From Candidatus Rifleibacteriota bacterium (GTDB taxonomy: Bacteria; Muiribacteriota; UBA6191; JACPRK01; JACQZM01): a DNA stretch of 43,772 nt. This document shows positions 16,288 through 24,903 of the stretch, in pieces. The notes under the pieces are model-generated. The model was not told where the DNA came from and searched no databases. It saw only the letters and a list, made by a program, of their open reading frames with translations. Numbering within the stretch: position 1 is the stretch's first letter; every line of letters starts with the position of its first letter. The stretch is taken from the NCBI GenBank assembly GCA_016213885.1, contig JACQZM010000341.1, positions 1,546-45,317 on the forward strand, written 5' to 3'. Position numbers and translations under genes: made by a program.

Positions 16288-18178
16288 CCGGCTCGTGTCG
16301 GCGGACCCAGGCGATCAGCACCGTGATGTCGGACATGCGGACGCCGGAGACCCGGCTCGCCTGCCCGATGGTGAGAGGGCGGACCCGGTCGAGCTTCTGT
16401 CGCGACTCGGCCGACACGTTGGGGATCTCGTCGTAGTCGAGGTCGTCCGGCAGGGCCAGAGCCTCCAGGCGCTGGAACTCCTCGATCATCCGGCGCTGCC
16501 TCTCGATGTAGCCGGCGTACTTCATCGCCATGGTCGCCTCCGCGGCCACGTCGGCGGGCACGTCGGACGCGACGAGTCCCAGCTGGACCAGGTTCTCGAA
16601 CGAGAGCTCCGGGCGCTTGAGGATCTCGCCGACGGTCCGCCTGGTGGTGAGCGGCCGGCTTCCCAGCGAGACGAGCTGGCGGTCGAGCTCCTCGGAGGGC
16701 ATCACGACCACGGTCTTCAACAGGTGGATCTGGGCTTCGACGGCCTCGCGCCTCTTCTGGAACCTGGCTCGCCGGGACGGGCCGATGTGTGGAAGGTCGA
16801 GGACCCTGGGGGTGAGCCGCAGGTCGGCGTTGTCGTACCTGAGCAGCAACCGGTACTCGGCCCGTGACGTGAACATCCGGTACGGGTCCGTGACCCCCTT
16901 GCTCACCAGGTCGTCGATCATGACGCCGAGATAGCTCTCCTGGCGCCCCAGGACGAGCGGCGGCCTGCCCATCAGCTTCAACGAGGCGTTGAGACCGGCG
17001 ACCAGCCCCTGGCCGGCCGCCTCTTCGTACCCGGACGTCCCGTTGATCTGACCGGCCAGGTAGAGACCCTGGACGAGCTTCGTCTCCAGGGTGGGGTGGC
17101 ACTGCACCGGGTCGACGAAGTCGTACTCCACGGCGTAGCCGGGGCGCATGATCTCGGCCCTCTCGAGCCCCGGGATCGTCCTCACCATGGCGATCTGCAC
17201 GTCCTCCGGCAGACTGGTGCTCATCCCCTGGAGGTAGAGCTCCACGGTGTTCTCCCCCTCCGGCTCGAGGTAGACCGGGTGTGTCTGTTTCTCCGGGAAC
17301 CGCTTGAACTTGTCCTCGATGGAGGGACAGTACCGGGGGCCCGGCCCCTGGATCAGCCCCGAGAAGAGCGGGGAGCGGTGCAGGTTCGCGAGGATCACGT
17401 CGCGGGTCGCCGGCGTGGTCCGGACGAGCCAGCACGGAACCTGCCTCCGCCTGGTCTGGAGCGGCTCGTAAGAGAAGTGGGGGTGTGCTGGATCGCCCGG
17501 CACCTCTTCCATCCTGGAGGTGTCCACGGAGCGGCCGTCCAGGCGGGGCGGGGTGCCGGTCTTGAGCCGCGCCATCGAAAGACCCAGCTTTCGAAGCGAG
17601 TCGGAGAGGTGGGTGGCCGGGTGCTCCCCTTGGCGGCCCGCGGGTTGACTCCGATCGCCGATGAAGATCCGACCGTTCAGGAACGTGCCCGGGGTGACGA
17701 TGAGCGCCCGGCATCGGTAGGCCGCGCCCTGCACGGTCGTCACCCCGGCGACCCTCCCGTCGTGAACGATGACGTCGGTCACCAGCCCCTGGCAGAGGTC
17801 GAGGCCCGGCTGGCGCAGCAACGTCTCCCGCATCGTCCTGGCGTAGAGCGCCTTGTCGGCCTGGGCCCGGAGCGCCTTCATGCACGGACCCTTCCGGGTG
17901 TTCAGAAACCGGACCTGGAGGTAGGTCCGATCGATGTTGATCGCCATCTCGCCGCCCAGGGCGTCGATCTCCTTGACCAGCTGACCCTTGCCCGGGCCCC
18001 CGATGGAGGGGTTGCAGGACATCAGGGCGACGGTGTCGATGTTGCCGGTCAGGACCGCCGTCGAAAGCCCCAGGCGTGCCGCCACCAGACCGGCCTCGCA
18101 ACCGGCGTGGCCGGCCCCGACGACGATCACGTCGTAACGGTGCGTGGCGTTCTCGAGCGCCTCGGTGTCGCAGGACAT
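16277..18178 (-). CDS. mnmG: tRNA uridine-5-carboxymethylaminomethyl modification enzyme MnmG, copy 1 (canonical)
   Basis: 633 residues, normal length for MnmG (GidA). FAD-binding GAGHAGCEA at 21-29; catalytic-type Cys55 in MSCNPSIGG and Cys284 in [65 protein letters not shown] and [13 protein letters not shown] all follow the family consensus. MnmG with MnmE installs the cmnm5 group on U34 of certain tRNAs. mnmE is not in the window. ATG at 18178; stop overlaps the convergent CheB gene. It is the last gene of a minus-strand run that contains prepilin peptidase, a second mnmG and a pseudopilin. Of the two copies this is the one most likely to be the housekeeping enzyme. Confidence 0.95.
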   Translation of the reverse strand: MSCDTEALENATHRYDVIVVGAGHAGCEAGLVAARLGLSTAVLTGNIDTVALMSCNPSIGGPGKGQLVKEIDALGGEMAINIDRTYLQVRFLNTRKGPCMKALRAQADKALYARTMRETLLRQPGLDLCQGLVTDVIVHDGRVAGVTTVQGAAYRCRALIVTPGTFLNGRIFIGDRSQPAGRQGEHPATHLSDSLRKLGLSMARLKTGTPPRLDGRSVDTSRMEEVPGDPAHPHFSYEPLQTRRRQVPCWLVRTTPATRDVILANLHRSPLFSGLIQGPGPRYCPSIEDKFKRFPEKQTHPVYLEPEGENTVELYLQGMSTSLPEDVQIAMVRTIPGLERAEIMRPGYAVEYDFVDPVQCHPTLETKLVQGLYLAGQINGTSGYEEAAGQGLVAGLNASLKLMGRPPLVLGRQESYLGVMIDDLVSKGVTDPYRMFTSRAEYRLLLRYDNADLRLTPRVLDLPHIGPSRRARFQKRREAVEAQIHLLKTVVVMPSEELDRQLVSLGSRPLTTRRTVGEILKRPELSFENLVQLGLVASDVPADVAAEATMAMKYAGYIERQRRMIEEFQRLEALALPDDLDYDEIPNVSAESRQKLDRVRPLTIGQASRVSGVRMSDITVLIAWVRRHEPVNG

Positions 18179-18213
18179 GTCGATCGGTCAGCTCTCTGGT
18201 CAGCGAACCGCGG

Positions 18214-19020
18214 TCAGGTCGTGGACCGGCTGCCCGCGGTGCTGAGCGTGGCAGCGCTCGACAGCGGGGTCCCGTCCGTGGAGGTGATGGTCGTGGCGAC
18301 CTGCACGGAGAACGTGGCGCTGGTGTAGCCGCGGTTGAGGAAGGCCTTCACCTGGTAAGGGTTCGTCATGTCCACGGAGAGCGTGGTGATCTGGGCCGGG
18401 GGGCTGCCGCCCGTGACCTTCACCGTCTCGGTCGTGATGGTGGCCCGGCTCACGGCCCGGGAGAACGAGACGACCACCGCCCGGTTGCCCACGTCGAACC
18501 GTGCGTTCAACGCCTCGAAAGGGGCCCTGAACGGGATGACGATGTCGTCGAACGTTCCGGGCCGCTTGTCCGCGCCGCACGAGAAGACGACCCCCTTCCT
18601 GGTGTCGATCTCGTAGGGCAGCGTCCAGGGATCGTCCGGGATGCTGGCCATCACGCGATCGGCCTCGAGCATCTTGAGGGTGAACTTCTGGCTGCCCTCG
18701 GAGGTGTCGACGTACTCGCTGATCGGGATTCCCTTCTTGTTCTCCCAGGTCTTGAGCGCCTTGACGAACTGCCGGCACTCGGACCTGGCCTTGCCCTCGT
18801 TCTGCTCCGCGATGACGTTGCTGTAGTTGTAGCTCGCCGCCCCGACCATGATCGTGATCAGGGAGATCGTGATGAGCAGCTCCAGCAGAGACAGGCCGGA
18901 GACGGGGCCGCGGCCGGCTCCCGGTCGACGACCCACCCGCGGCGACAGGACGACCCGCCGCGCCCCGATCGAGGAGGCGCCGCGGACAGCGACTGACTGT
19001 CTGGATTCCATGGCCTTCAC
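18214..19020 (-). CDS. GspG-like pseudopilin with extra C-terminal Ig-like domain
   Basis: 268 residues. A long, Arg-rich 42-residue leader ends in a prepilin peptidase site Gly42-Leu43 followed by SLLE with Glu47 at +5 and a hydrophobic helix to about 65. The region 75-160 carries the GspG/PulG calcium-site signature: DPW at 130-132, SCGAD at 147-151 and DDI at 158-160. Normal GspG stops about here; this protein has roughly 100 more residues with SFSRAVSRATITTETVKVTGG and ATFSVQVATTITSTDGTPL, which resemble SbsA/Big_5-type Ig-like folds. It would be a surface-exposed domain on a pseudopilus subunit. GTG 19020 lies 4 bases after the mnmG copy 2 stop; ATG 19011 is an alternative start. Prepilin peptidase is two genes upstream. 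Confidence 0.8.
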   Translation of the reverse strand: MKAMESRQSVAVRGASSIGARRVVLSPRVGRRPGAGRGPVSGLSLLELLITISLITIMVGAASYNYSNVIAEQNEGKARSECRQFVKALKTWENKKGIPISEYVDTSEGSQKFTLKMLEADRVMASIPDDPWTLPYEIDTRKGVVFSCGADKRPGTFDDIVIPFRAPFEALNARFDVGNRAVVVSFSRAVSRATITTETVKVTGGSPPAQITTLSVDMTNPYQVKAFLNRGYTSATFSVQVATTITSTDGTPLSSAATLSTAGSRSTT

Positions 19021-19024
19021 CCCG

Positions 19025-20926
19025 TCATCCCAGCTCGATCACCGCCGCCGTGGGGTCCGCCTCCGGGACCACGGGCTGGAGATGGCCCAGCAGGCGCGTG
19101 ATCTCCTCCCGGGGGACCCCTTCCACCCGGGAGGCCTGGCCCACCGTTGCGGGCCCGAACAGCTCGAGAGTCTCGCGCACCGGGGGGGGCAGCCCGGCAA
19201 CCGAAGCGAAATCGAACCCAGGCGGAATCTCGACCCGCTCGAGCCTCAGGTAGCTGGCCCGCTGGCCGTCGATCCGGGCGAGGTAGCTCTCGTACTTCAA
19301 TCGCTCCTCGACCTCGTGGACGAGCTCGCTGGGCACCCGGCGCACGTGGCCGAACCGCTCCAGCTGGTGGAACGCCACCTCGGACCTGGCCAGGAGCTCC
19401 GCCAGGCTCACGGGCTTCTTGAGGCGATACGGCGAGAACTCCGCCAGGATCTCGTTGTTCCGCCTGGTCGGAGCAACCAGCGACGCCTTCAGCCGCAGCA
19501 TCTCCAGCTGGATCTTGAGGTCCCTGTCCTTCTCCTCCTGGTAGGTCCACCGGTCCACAAGCCCCAGCCGGTACCCGCTCCCCATGAGCCTCGCCGGGGC
19601 GTTGGAGTACCTCAGGTGGAGCCTGAACTCGGCGCGGCTGGTGGTCATGCGGTACGGCTCGTGGTGATGTCGCGACACCAGGTCGTCGACGAGGACGCCG
19701 ACGTACGCCTCGTCCCGGCCCGGCACGAACGGCGGCTCGCCCCGGAGCTTCAGGCTCGCGTTCACCCCGGCGACGAACCCCTGGGTGGCCGCCTCCTCGT
19801 AGCCGGTGGTGCCGCAGATCTGGCCGGCCAGGTAGAGCCCCGGCGTTCGCTTCGCCTCCAGGGTCCTCCGCAGCTGGTGCGGATGGACGAAATCGTACTC
19901 GATGGCGTAGCCGTACCGGATCACCTCGCACCTCTCCAGGCCGGGGATCGATCGCAGGATCTCCTCCTGCGCCCGGGCCGGCATGGAGGTGGTCATCCCC
20001 TGGAGGTAGATCTCGTCGGACGCCGCTCCCTCGGGTTCGAGGAACACCCCGTGGGTCGTCATGTGGGGGAACTTGATCACCTTCCGGTCGATGGAGGGGC
20101 AATGCTTGGGCCCCGTGTTCACGATGTTGCCGATGACCAGCGGGGAGTCCTTGAGGTTCTTCCGGACCAGCTCCACGGTGGTCTGGGTCGTCCGGGTCAG
20201 GTAGCAGGAGAGCTGGCGCTCCCGGGCCGGCTGGCCGGTGAAGGTCCGGATCAGGGTCTCGCCCTTGATCTCCTTCAACCCCTCGAAACGGATCGTCTGT
20301 CGCTTGATCCTGGGAGGGGTGGCGGTCTGGAGCCGGGACATCGAGAGCCCGAGATCGGCGAGCGACCCGGAGAGCGGGAACGAGGGGAGCTGGTTGTGCG
20401 GGCCTCCGGGAAAGCGGGTCCGCCCGATGATGATGTCGGACTTCAGATAGGGCCCGGTGGTCACCACCACGGCCCGGGACCGGTAGACCACGCCGGTGGC
20501 GGTGACGACCCCGCAGCACCGATCTTCGTCGATCGCCAGGGCCACCACCTCGGCCTGCTTGAGATCGAGCTCCGGCAGCGACTCCAGCGTCTGCCGCATG
20601 GCCTGGCTGTACTCCTTCTTGTCGCTCTGGGCCCTGAGCGCCTGCACGGCGGGACCTCTCGACTCGTTGAGCATCCGGATCTGGAGGTACGTGCGGTCGG
20701 TGATGCGGGGCATGAGGCCCCCCAGGGCGTAGAGCTCCCGGACGAGGTGCCCCTTGCCCGGCCCTCCCACGGAGGGGTTGCACGGCATCAGGGCCACGGC
20801 GTTCAGGTTCATCGTGACGAGCAGGGTCCGGTGACCCCTCCTGGCGCTCACCCAGGCGGCCTCGCAGCCCGCATGGCCGGCGCCCACCACGATGATGTCG
20901 TAGCTCTTCTCGTAGATGTACGGCAC
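19025..20926 (-). CDS. MnmG paralogue, copy 2 (divergent)
   Basis: Also 633 residues and full length, with FAD motif GAGHAGCEA (15-23), Cys49 in MPCNPSVGG, Cys276 in HCPSIDRK, QGMTTSMPARAQ, AGQICGTTGYEEAATQG and PYRMTTSRAEFRL. Both reactive cysteines are kept, so it is probably active. It departs from consensus where copy 1 does not: ELYALGG for EIDALGG, LNESRGP for LN-x-KGP, GPYLKSD for GTFLNG, LQTATPPR for LKTGTPPR. The GTG start is at 20926. It is tightly linked to the pseudopilin gene (4 bases) and lies 59 bases downstream of the prepilin peptidase, with a possible promoter between. It could modify other tRNAs or use another donor; it is too long for TrmFO. Confidence 0.88.
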   Translation of the reverse strand: MPYIYEKSYDIIVVGAGHAGCEAAWVSARRGHRTLLVTMNLNAVALMPCNPSVGGPGKGHLVRELYALGGLMPRITDRTYLQIRMLNESRGPAVQALRAQSDKKEYSQAMRQTLESLPELDLKQAEVVALAIDEDRCCGVVTATGVVYRSRAVVVTTGPYLKSDIIIGRTRFPGGPHNQLPSFPLSGSLADLGLSMSRLQTATPPRIKRQTIRFEGLKEIKGETLIRTFTGQPARERQLSCYLTRTTQTTVELVRKNLKDSPLVIGNIVNTGPKHCPSIDRKVIKFPHMTTHGVFLEPEGAASDEIYLQGMTTSMPARAQEEILRSIPGLERCEVIRYGYAIEYDFVHPHQLRRTLEAKRTPGLYLAGQICGTTGYEEAATQGFVAGVNASLKLRGEPPFVPGRDEAYVGVLVDDLVSRHHHEPYRMTTSRAEFRLHLRYSNAPARLMGSGYRLGLVDRWTYQEEKDRDLKIQLEMLRLKASLVAPTRRNNEILAEFSPYRLKKPVSLAELLARSEVAFHQLERFGHVRRVPSELVHEVEERLKYESYLARIDGQRASYLRLERVEIPPGFDFASVAGLPPPVRETLELFGPATVGQASRVEGVPREEITRLLGHLQPVVPEADPTAAVIELG

Positions 20927-20972
20927 GATGGTTCGATCCCGGACGGCGGTCGAGAGTGGCGCCGCCTACACA

Positions 20973-21000
20973 TATATAGATAGACCTACCAGCCGGTCAG
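20973..21000 (-). promoter_or_regulatory. Possible promoter of mnmG copy 2
   Basis: Minus strand: CTGACC (21000-20995), 16-bp spacer, TATATA (20978-20973). The -35 lies in the last codons of the prepilin peptidase gene. Predicted start near 20966, about 40 bases before the GTG. The TA-rich run is striking against the GC-rich background. Confidence 0.45.
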
Positions 21001-22041
21001 CCACAGCCAGGCGGCCTGGTTGATCGCCAGGTAGGCGTTCACCAGCCGGGTGTGGCCGTAGTACATCACGAGCAGGGCGCCCATGGCAATGTACGGCCCG
21101 AAGGCGAACTTGGTGAACCCTCTCTCCTTCTTGCCCGCCCCCAGGAGCAGCACGAGGATGCCGCACGGGGCCGCTATCAGGGCGGAGTAGAACAAGGTCG
21201 TCAGGATGCCGGCCGGACCGATGAACAGGCCGATGTAGGCCGCGAGCTTCACGTCCCCTCCGCCCATGGCGTCGGTCCGGGCGAGCATGCCGCCGATCTC
21301 GGCGAACAGGTAGAGCGACCCGGCCCCGACGAGGAAGCCGAGGGCGCACGACTCCGGACCGAACGAGGAGTACAGGTAGGGGTAATCCCCGCCGAGCCTG
21401 TCGAGGAGCCGGCGGTCGGAGGCCACGCCGAGCGACCACCCGAGCCAGGTGACCGCGCAGTACAGCACCCCGATCACGAGTCCCATGGAGTTGACCTCGT
21501 CGGGGATGATCTGGTAGCGCCAGTCGATCACGGACCCGATGACGAACGTCGCGATGACGAACGCCCACGCCGCGAACAGCCAGCTGGGACCGAAGCGATG
21601 GGCGAACAGGGCGAAGAGAAGGCCCGTGGCCAGCTCCACGAACACGTGTCGGCCCGGGATCTTGATGCGGCACGACGAGCACCGTCCCCCGAGGGCGAAG
21701 AACGATACCACCGGAAGGCGCTCCCGCCAGGGCAACCGGTGCCCGCAGGAGGGGCAGTGGGCCGGGGGCAGCAGCTTCCGGAAGTTCGAGAACTTCCAGG
21801 CGTACAGGAAGTACGGCAAGAGCGGCAGTCGGTCGTACCAGTGGGGCAGTTGACCCTCCGGCGGCTTCACGAACAGCCAGATGAACGGGATGCGCATCCA
21901 CCACTCCGGCGGTTCCAGGTCCTCCTCGCCGGCGAAGAGCTGATAGTGGAACTCGTCGTCCAGGGGGAGTCTCTCGATCGCCGTGGTGCAGAAGCTCCCG
22001 ACGACGAGGCCCAGGCCGAACGCGATGAGTGTGAACGCCAT
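20986..22041 (-). CDS. Prepilin peptidase / N-methyltransferase (PilD/GspO type)
   Basis: 351 residues, polytopic. Four zinc-type cysteines at 96/99 (CPSC) and 121/124 (CSSC), and the two catalytic aspartates, Asp173 in VIDWRYQIIPDEV and Asp263 in GGGDVKLA. The enzyme cleaves prepilin leaders on the cytoplasmic side and methylates the new N-terminus. Candidate substrates in this window are at 18214, 41684, 42148 and 42829. An unusual feature is about 60 extra residues, Trp/Pro/Phe-rich, between the first helix and CPSC (about 28-90). It starts at ATG 22041, 6 bases after the Fur-family gene. Confidence 0.93.
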   Translation of the reverse strand: MAFTLIAFGLGLVVGSFCTTAIERLPLDDEFHYQLFAGEEDLEPPEWWMRIPFIWLFVKPPEGQLPHWYDRLPLLPYFLYAWKFSNFRKLLPPAHCPSCGHRLPWRERLPVVSFFALGGRCSSCRIKIPGRHVFVELATGLLFALFAHRFGPSWLFAAWAFVIATFVIGSVIDWRYQIIPDEVNSMGLVIGVLYCAVTWLGWSLGVASDRRLLDRLGGDYPYLYSSFGPESCALGFLVGAGSLYLFAEIGGMLARTDAMGGGDVKLAAYIGLFIGPAGILTTLFYSALIAAPCGILVLLLGAGKKERGFTKFAFGPYIAMGALLVMYYGHTRLVNAYLAINQAAWLWLTGW

Positions 22042-22047
22042 GAGGGT

Positions 22048-22590
22048 CTAGCGGCGCCGGCCCGACCGGCCCATCGGAGCGCCGCCGGGGCATGGCGCCG
22101 GAGAGCGACGGTCCGCGGCGTTGTCGTGGCCGGGTTTCGCCCGGCCTCCCTGGCGAGCCTGGCACCGGTGGCAGAGACCGAACATCTCGAGCCGGTGGTA
22201 CGACAGCTGAAAACGATGACGCCGGGCCATCTCCTCCTGGAGCTTCTCGATCTTGCCGCAGGTGAACTCGACGATCTGGCCGCAGTCGGTGCAGCGCAGG
22301 TGATCGTGATGCCGCTCGCCCAGGGCCGGTTCGTACTGGACCGTCCCCTCGCCGAAGTCGTGGCCCTGGACCAGGCCGGCCTGCCGCAGCAGGTGGATCG
22401 TCCGGTACACCGTGGCGCGACCGATCCGGAGCCCTCTCTTGCGGACCACCTGGACCAGATCCTCGGTGGTGAGATGGCTGGGGGCGTCCATCACCACTTC
22501 GGCCAGCAGGCGCCGCTGGTTCGTGAGCTTGAGCCCGCTGGACCGGAGGAAACGCTCGAACTCTGTCAGGAATCGGTGGAGCCTGGACAC
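22048..22590 (-). CDS. Fur-family metal-responsive transcriptional regulator
   Basis: 180 residues from GTG 22590. Winged-helix domain with LTNQRRLLAEVV, SHLTTEDLV and GRATVYRTIHLLRQAGLV; regulatory domain with HHDHLRCTDCGQIVEF and a second CHRC pair, so both structural zinc cysteine pairs are present. Fur, Zur and PerR share these features, and the metal cannot be named. The frame is open back to a TTG at 22629, but that codon falls inside the -10 of a strong promoter, so the start must be further downstream; the GTG at 22590 is the first possibility. No clear SD precedes it. The C-terminal 30 residues are a Gly/Arg/Pro-rich tail. The prepilin peptidase gene follows after 6 bases. Confidence 0.88.
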   Translation of the reverse strand: MSRLHRFLTEFERFLRSSGLKLTNQRRLLAEVVMDAPSHLTTEDLVQVVRKRGLRIGRATVYRTIHLLRQAGLVQGHDFGEGTVQYEPALGERHHDHLRCTDCGQIVEFTCGKIEKLQEEMARRHRFQLSYHRLEMFGLCHRCQARQGGRAKPGHDNAADRRSPAPCPGGAPMGRSGRRR

Positions 22591-22628
22591 GGGAAGAAGG
22601 GGGGTGAACGGTGCCGGGACCGGGGCCA

Positions 22629-22658
22629 ATCATAGATCCGGGGCAGCGACACTGTCAA
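22629..22658 (-). promoter_or_regulatory. Strong sigma-70-type promoter of the fur-like operon
   Basis: Minus strand: consensus TTGACA (22658-22653), 18-bp spacer, TATGAT (22634-22629). Transcription would start near 22622, about 30 bases upstream of GTG 22590. It could drive the fur-like gene, prepilin peptidase and genes beyond. Confidence 0.75.
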
Positions 22659-22694
22659 CGGGAGCGCAGGTCACTCCGGATTCCAGCCCGTCGA

Positions 22695-22715
22695 GATCCG
22701 GCGCCTCGCCGGATC
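22695..22715 (-). repeat. Dispersed repeat element, copy 4: single hairpin remnant
   Basis: GATCCGGCG/CGCCGGATC, 9-bp stem, loop CCT on this strand (AGG on the other). It is identical to the first large hairpin at 24837. Only the hairpin and a degenerate flank remain; no 42-45 bp units. It lies in the 316-bp gap between the divergent fur-like and rocA genes. Confidence 0.75.
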
Positions 22716-22758
22716 CGGGTCGCCGTCCGATCCCGGGTCGAGGGTCGTGGACGCATGG

Positions 22759-22764
22759 TATACT
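22759..22764 (+). promoter_or_regulatory. Extended -10 element upstream of rocA
   Basis: TGG-TATACT with TATACT at 22759-22764; no good -35. The leader to ATG 22907 would be about 136 bases and contains a very stable hairpin, GCCCGGGC-AACACC-GCCCGGGC at 22801-22822, before the AGGAG site at 22896. Confidence 0.45.
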
Positions 22765-22906
22765 GAGCCGCTCAATCAGGGAGGGAAAGTGCGGGCGCCC
22801 GCCCGGGCAACACCGCCCGGGCCCGGGACCTTCTCTCGAGTCCCCCGGACGTGATCCTCTCCCTCGCCTCGGGTCCGGTGCCCCGTTTCCAGAACAGGAG
22901 AATCGC

Positions 22907-24463
22907 ATGCTGCCAGAGTTTCGCAACGAGCCGTACCTCGACTGGTCGATCGATGAGAACCGCAACAGGATGAACGATGCGCTCAAGAGGATGGAAGCCC
23001 AGTTCGGACAGGAGTACCCGATCCACATCGGCGGAAAGGACTTCAAGAGCGCCAAGCCGCTCATCTCCCTGAGTCCGTCCGATCCCGATCACGTGGTGGG
23101 CAGGTTCTGGGCCGCCGATGCCGAGCTGGTCGACAAGGCGCTGGCCGAGGCGACCAGGGCGTTCGAGTCGTGGAAGAGGGTCCCGGGCCATGAACGGGCC
23201 CGATACCTCCTCCGGGCCTCCCACATCATGCGAGCCCGGCGTCTCGAGCTGGCGGCCTGCATGGTCCACGAGGTCGGCAAGACCTGGGGCGAGGCCGATG
23301 CGGACGTGTGCGAGACCATCGACTTTCTGGACTTCTACGGCCGGGAGATGATCCGGTACTCCCAGCCCCAGCCGCTCACACCGCTGCCTGGCGAAGAGAA
23401 CGAGCTGTACTACGTTCCGCTGGGCGTGGGCGTGGTGATCCCGCCCTGGAACTTCCCCTGCGCCATCATGGCCGGGATGACCGCGGCGGCCATAGTGGCG
23501 GGCAACGCCGTGATCCTGAAGCCCTCGTCCGATGCGCCGATGATCGCCCACAAGTTCTACGAGATCATGGAAGAGACCCGGCTGCCCGCCGGTGTCTTCA
23601 ACTTCGTCACCGGCGGCGGCGGCTCCGTGGGCAACGTGATGATCGGCGACAAGCGCTGCCGGTTCGTGGCGTTCACCGGCTCCATGGGCGTCGGGCTCTC
23701 GATCAACGAGCTGGCGGCCAAGAAGGCCGAGGGCCAGATCTGGTTGAAGAGGGTCGTCCTTGAGATGGGCGGCAAGGACTCCATCGTCGTCGACGCCGAT
23801 TGCCACCTGGAAGACGCCGTGGACGGCACCGTCGCGTCGGCGTTCGGGTTCCAGGGACAGAAGTGCTCGGCCTGCTCCAGGGTCATCGTGGACCAGAAGA
23901 TCTACGACGCGTTCGTGGAGAAGGTGGTCTCCAAGGTCAAGTCGCTCAAGGTGGGCCACCCGCGGGACGTCTCGTGCAACCTGGGTCCGGTGATCAACGA
24001 GGCTGCGATGAAGGACATCCAGCGCTACATCGACATCGGCAAGAAAGAGGGACGGCTGCTGTGCGGTGGCGAGCGGGTCGGTACCAGGGGGTACTTCCTG
24101 CAGCCGACGGTCATCGCCGACGTCGACCCCATGGCGGTCATCGCCCAGGAAGAGATCTTCGGACCGGTCCTCGCCGTGATCAAGTCGAGAGACTTCGACC
24201 ACGGTCTCGAGATCGCCAACAACACCATGTTCGGCCTCACCGGAGGGCTCTACAGCCGGAGCCGAGAGCGGATCGAGCGCGCCCGCCGTGAGTTCCACGT
24301 GGGCAACCTGTACATCAACAGGAAGTGCACCGGCGCCATGGTCGGGGGCCATCCGTTCGGCGGCTTCAACATGTCCGGGACGGACTCCAAGGCAGGTGGA
24401 AGGGACTACCTTTCGCTGTTCACTCAGGCCAAGGTCGTCTCCGAGAAGCTGAACTGCCGCTAG
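22907..24463 (+). CDS. rocA: L-glutamate gamma-semialdehyde dehydrogenase (RocA/PruA type)
   Basis: 518 residues, matching the roughly 515-residue RocA group. ATG 22907 has AGGAG 6 bases upstream; an open frame further upstream is not coding. The N-terminus (FRNEPYLDWSIDENRNRMNDAL) is the typical RocA start. Catalytic general base Glu286 in LEMGGKD and nucleophile Cys320 in GQKCSACSR; NAD-binding PPWNFPCAIM and FTGSMGVG; C-terminus YINRKCTGAMVGGHPFGGFNMSGTDSKAGG. The enzyme oxidises glutamate-5-semialdehyde (from proline or arginine) to glutamate with NAD+. The proline dehydrogenase partner is not present. It stands alone between the fur-like operon and the repeat element. Confidence 0.95.
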   Translation: MLPEFRNEPYLDWSIDENRNRMNDALKRMEAQFGQEYPIHIGGKDFKSAKPLISLSPSDPDHVVGRFWAADAELVDKALAEATRAFESWKRVPGHERARYLLRASHIMRARRLELAACMVHEVGKTWGEADADVCETIDFLDFYGREMIRYSQPQPLTPLPGEENELYYVPLGVGVVIPPWNFPCAIMAGMTAAAIVAGNAVILKPSSDAPMIAHKFYEIMEETRLPAGVFNFVTGGGGSVGNVMIGDKRCRFVAFTGSMGVGLSINELAAKKAEGQIWLKRVVLEMGGKDSIVVDADCHLEDAVDGTVASAFGFQGQKCSACSRVIVDQKIYDAFVEKVVSKVKSLKVGHPRDVSCNLGPVINEAAMKDIQRYIDIGKKEGRLLCGGERVGTRGYFLQPTVIADVDPMAVIAQEEIFGPVLAVIKSRDFDHGLEIANNTMFGLTGGLYSRSRERIERARREFHVGNLYINRKCTGAMVGGHPFGGFNMSGTDSKAGGRDYLSLFTQAKVVSEKLNCR

Positions 24464-24716
24464 GAGCCCAACGACCGGGGGAGTCTCGCTCCGACCGGCT
24501 CCTGGCCGTCCGGTACATCGATCGCGCCGGGCCGACCGCGCGTCGGGCACCGGCGGCGACCGCACCGGGAAGCCGCACGGGCCCGCGTCGTGGTAGACTG
24601 CCGGCCGGTGCGCCTCACGTCGAGGCCCCCCGGGATCCCCCACCTGTTTCGCCCAGTCGGGCCCGTGATCAGGCCTCGGCCTGGCTGCAGAGTCACCGAG
24701 GACGTGGAGGGGGTTC
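24464..24716 (+). other. Non-coding spacer after rocA
   Basis: Together with the repeat element that follows, 440 bases separate rocA from the ABC ATPase gene. This part has no convincing ORF. It contains an extended -10-like TGG-TAGACT with TAGACT at 24594-24599 but no -35. A transcript from there would run through the repeat element into the ABC operon. No clear rocA terminator is visible. Confidence 0.5.
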
Positions 24717-24897
24717 ATTTGACGTCGCGCTGAGGAGAGAGAAGAAAGAGGAGGGGATCCGGATTGAGGTCGCGCTCGGGGGAGAGAAGAAAGAGGAGGC
24801 GATCCGGATTGAGGTCGCGCTCGGGGGCGCGACTCGGATCCGGCGAGGCGCCGGATCATGGGACGCGGCTCGGACCCGGCGAGGCGCCGGGTCTTTT
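24717..24897 (+). repeat. Dispersed repeat element, copy 2: 45-bp repeats, hairpins and T-tract
   Basis: Units begin near 24717, at 24763 (45 bp) and at 24808, sharing gaggtcgcgctcggggg and a purine-rich gagaagaaagagg run. The last unit has the stem GTCGCGC/GCGCGAC (24814-24833), then GATCCGGCG/CGCCGGATC (24837-24857) and GACCCGGCG/CGCCGGGTC (24873-24893), both with loop AGG. The last hairpin is followed by TTTT (24894-24897), so here the element can act as an intrinsic terminator or attenuator, 6 bases before the ATG of the ABC ATPase. Confidence 0.9.
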
Positions 24898-24903
24898 CAC
24901 GAC

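Noticed and set aside
19025..20926. TrmFO (folate-dependent tRNA methyltransferase) instead of a second MnmG
   Set aside because: TrmFO is about 430-450 residues; this protein is 633 and has the MnmG C-terminal domain and both MnmG cysteines.
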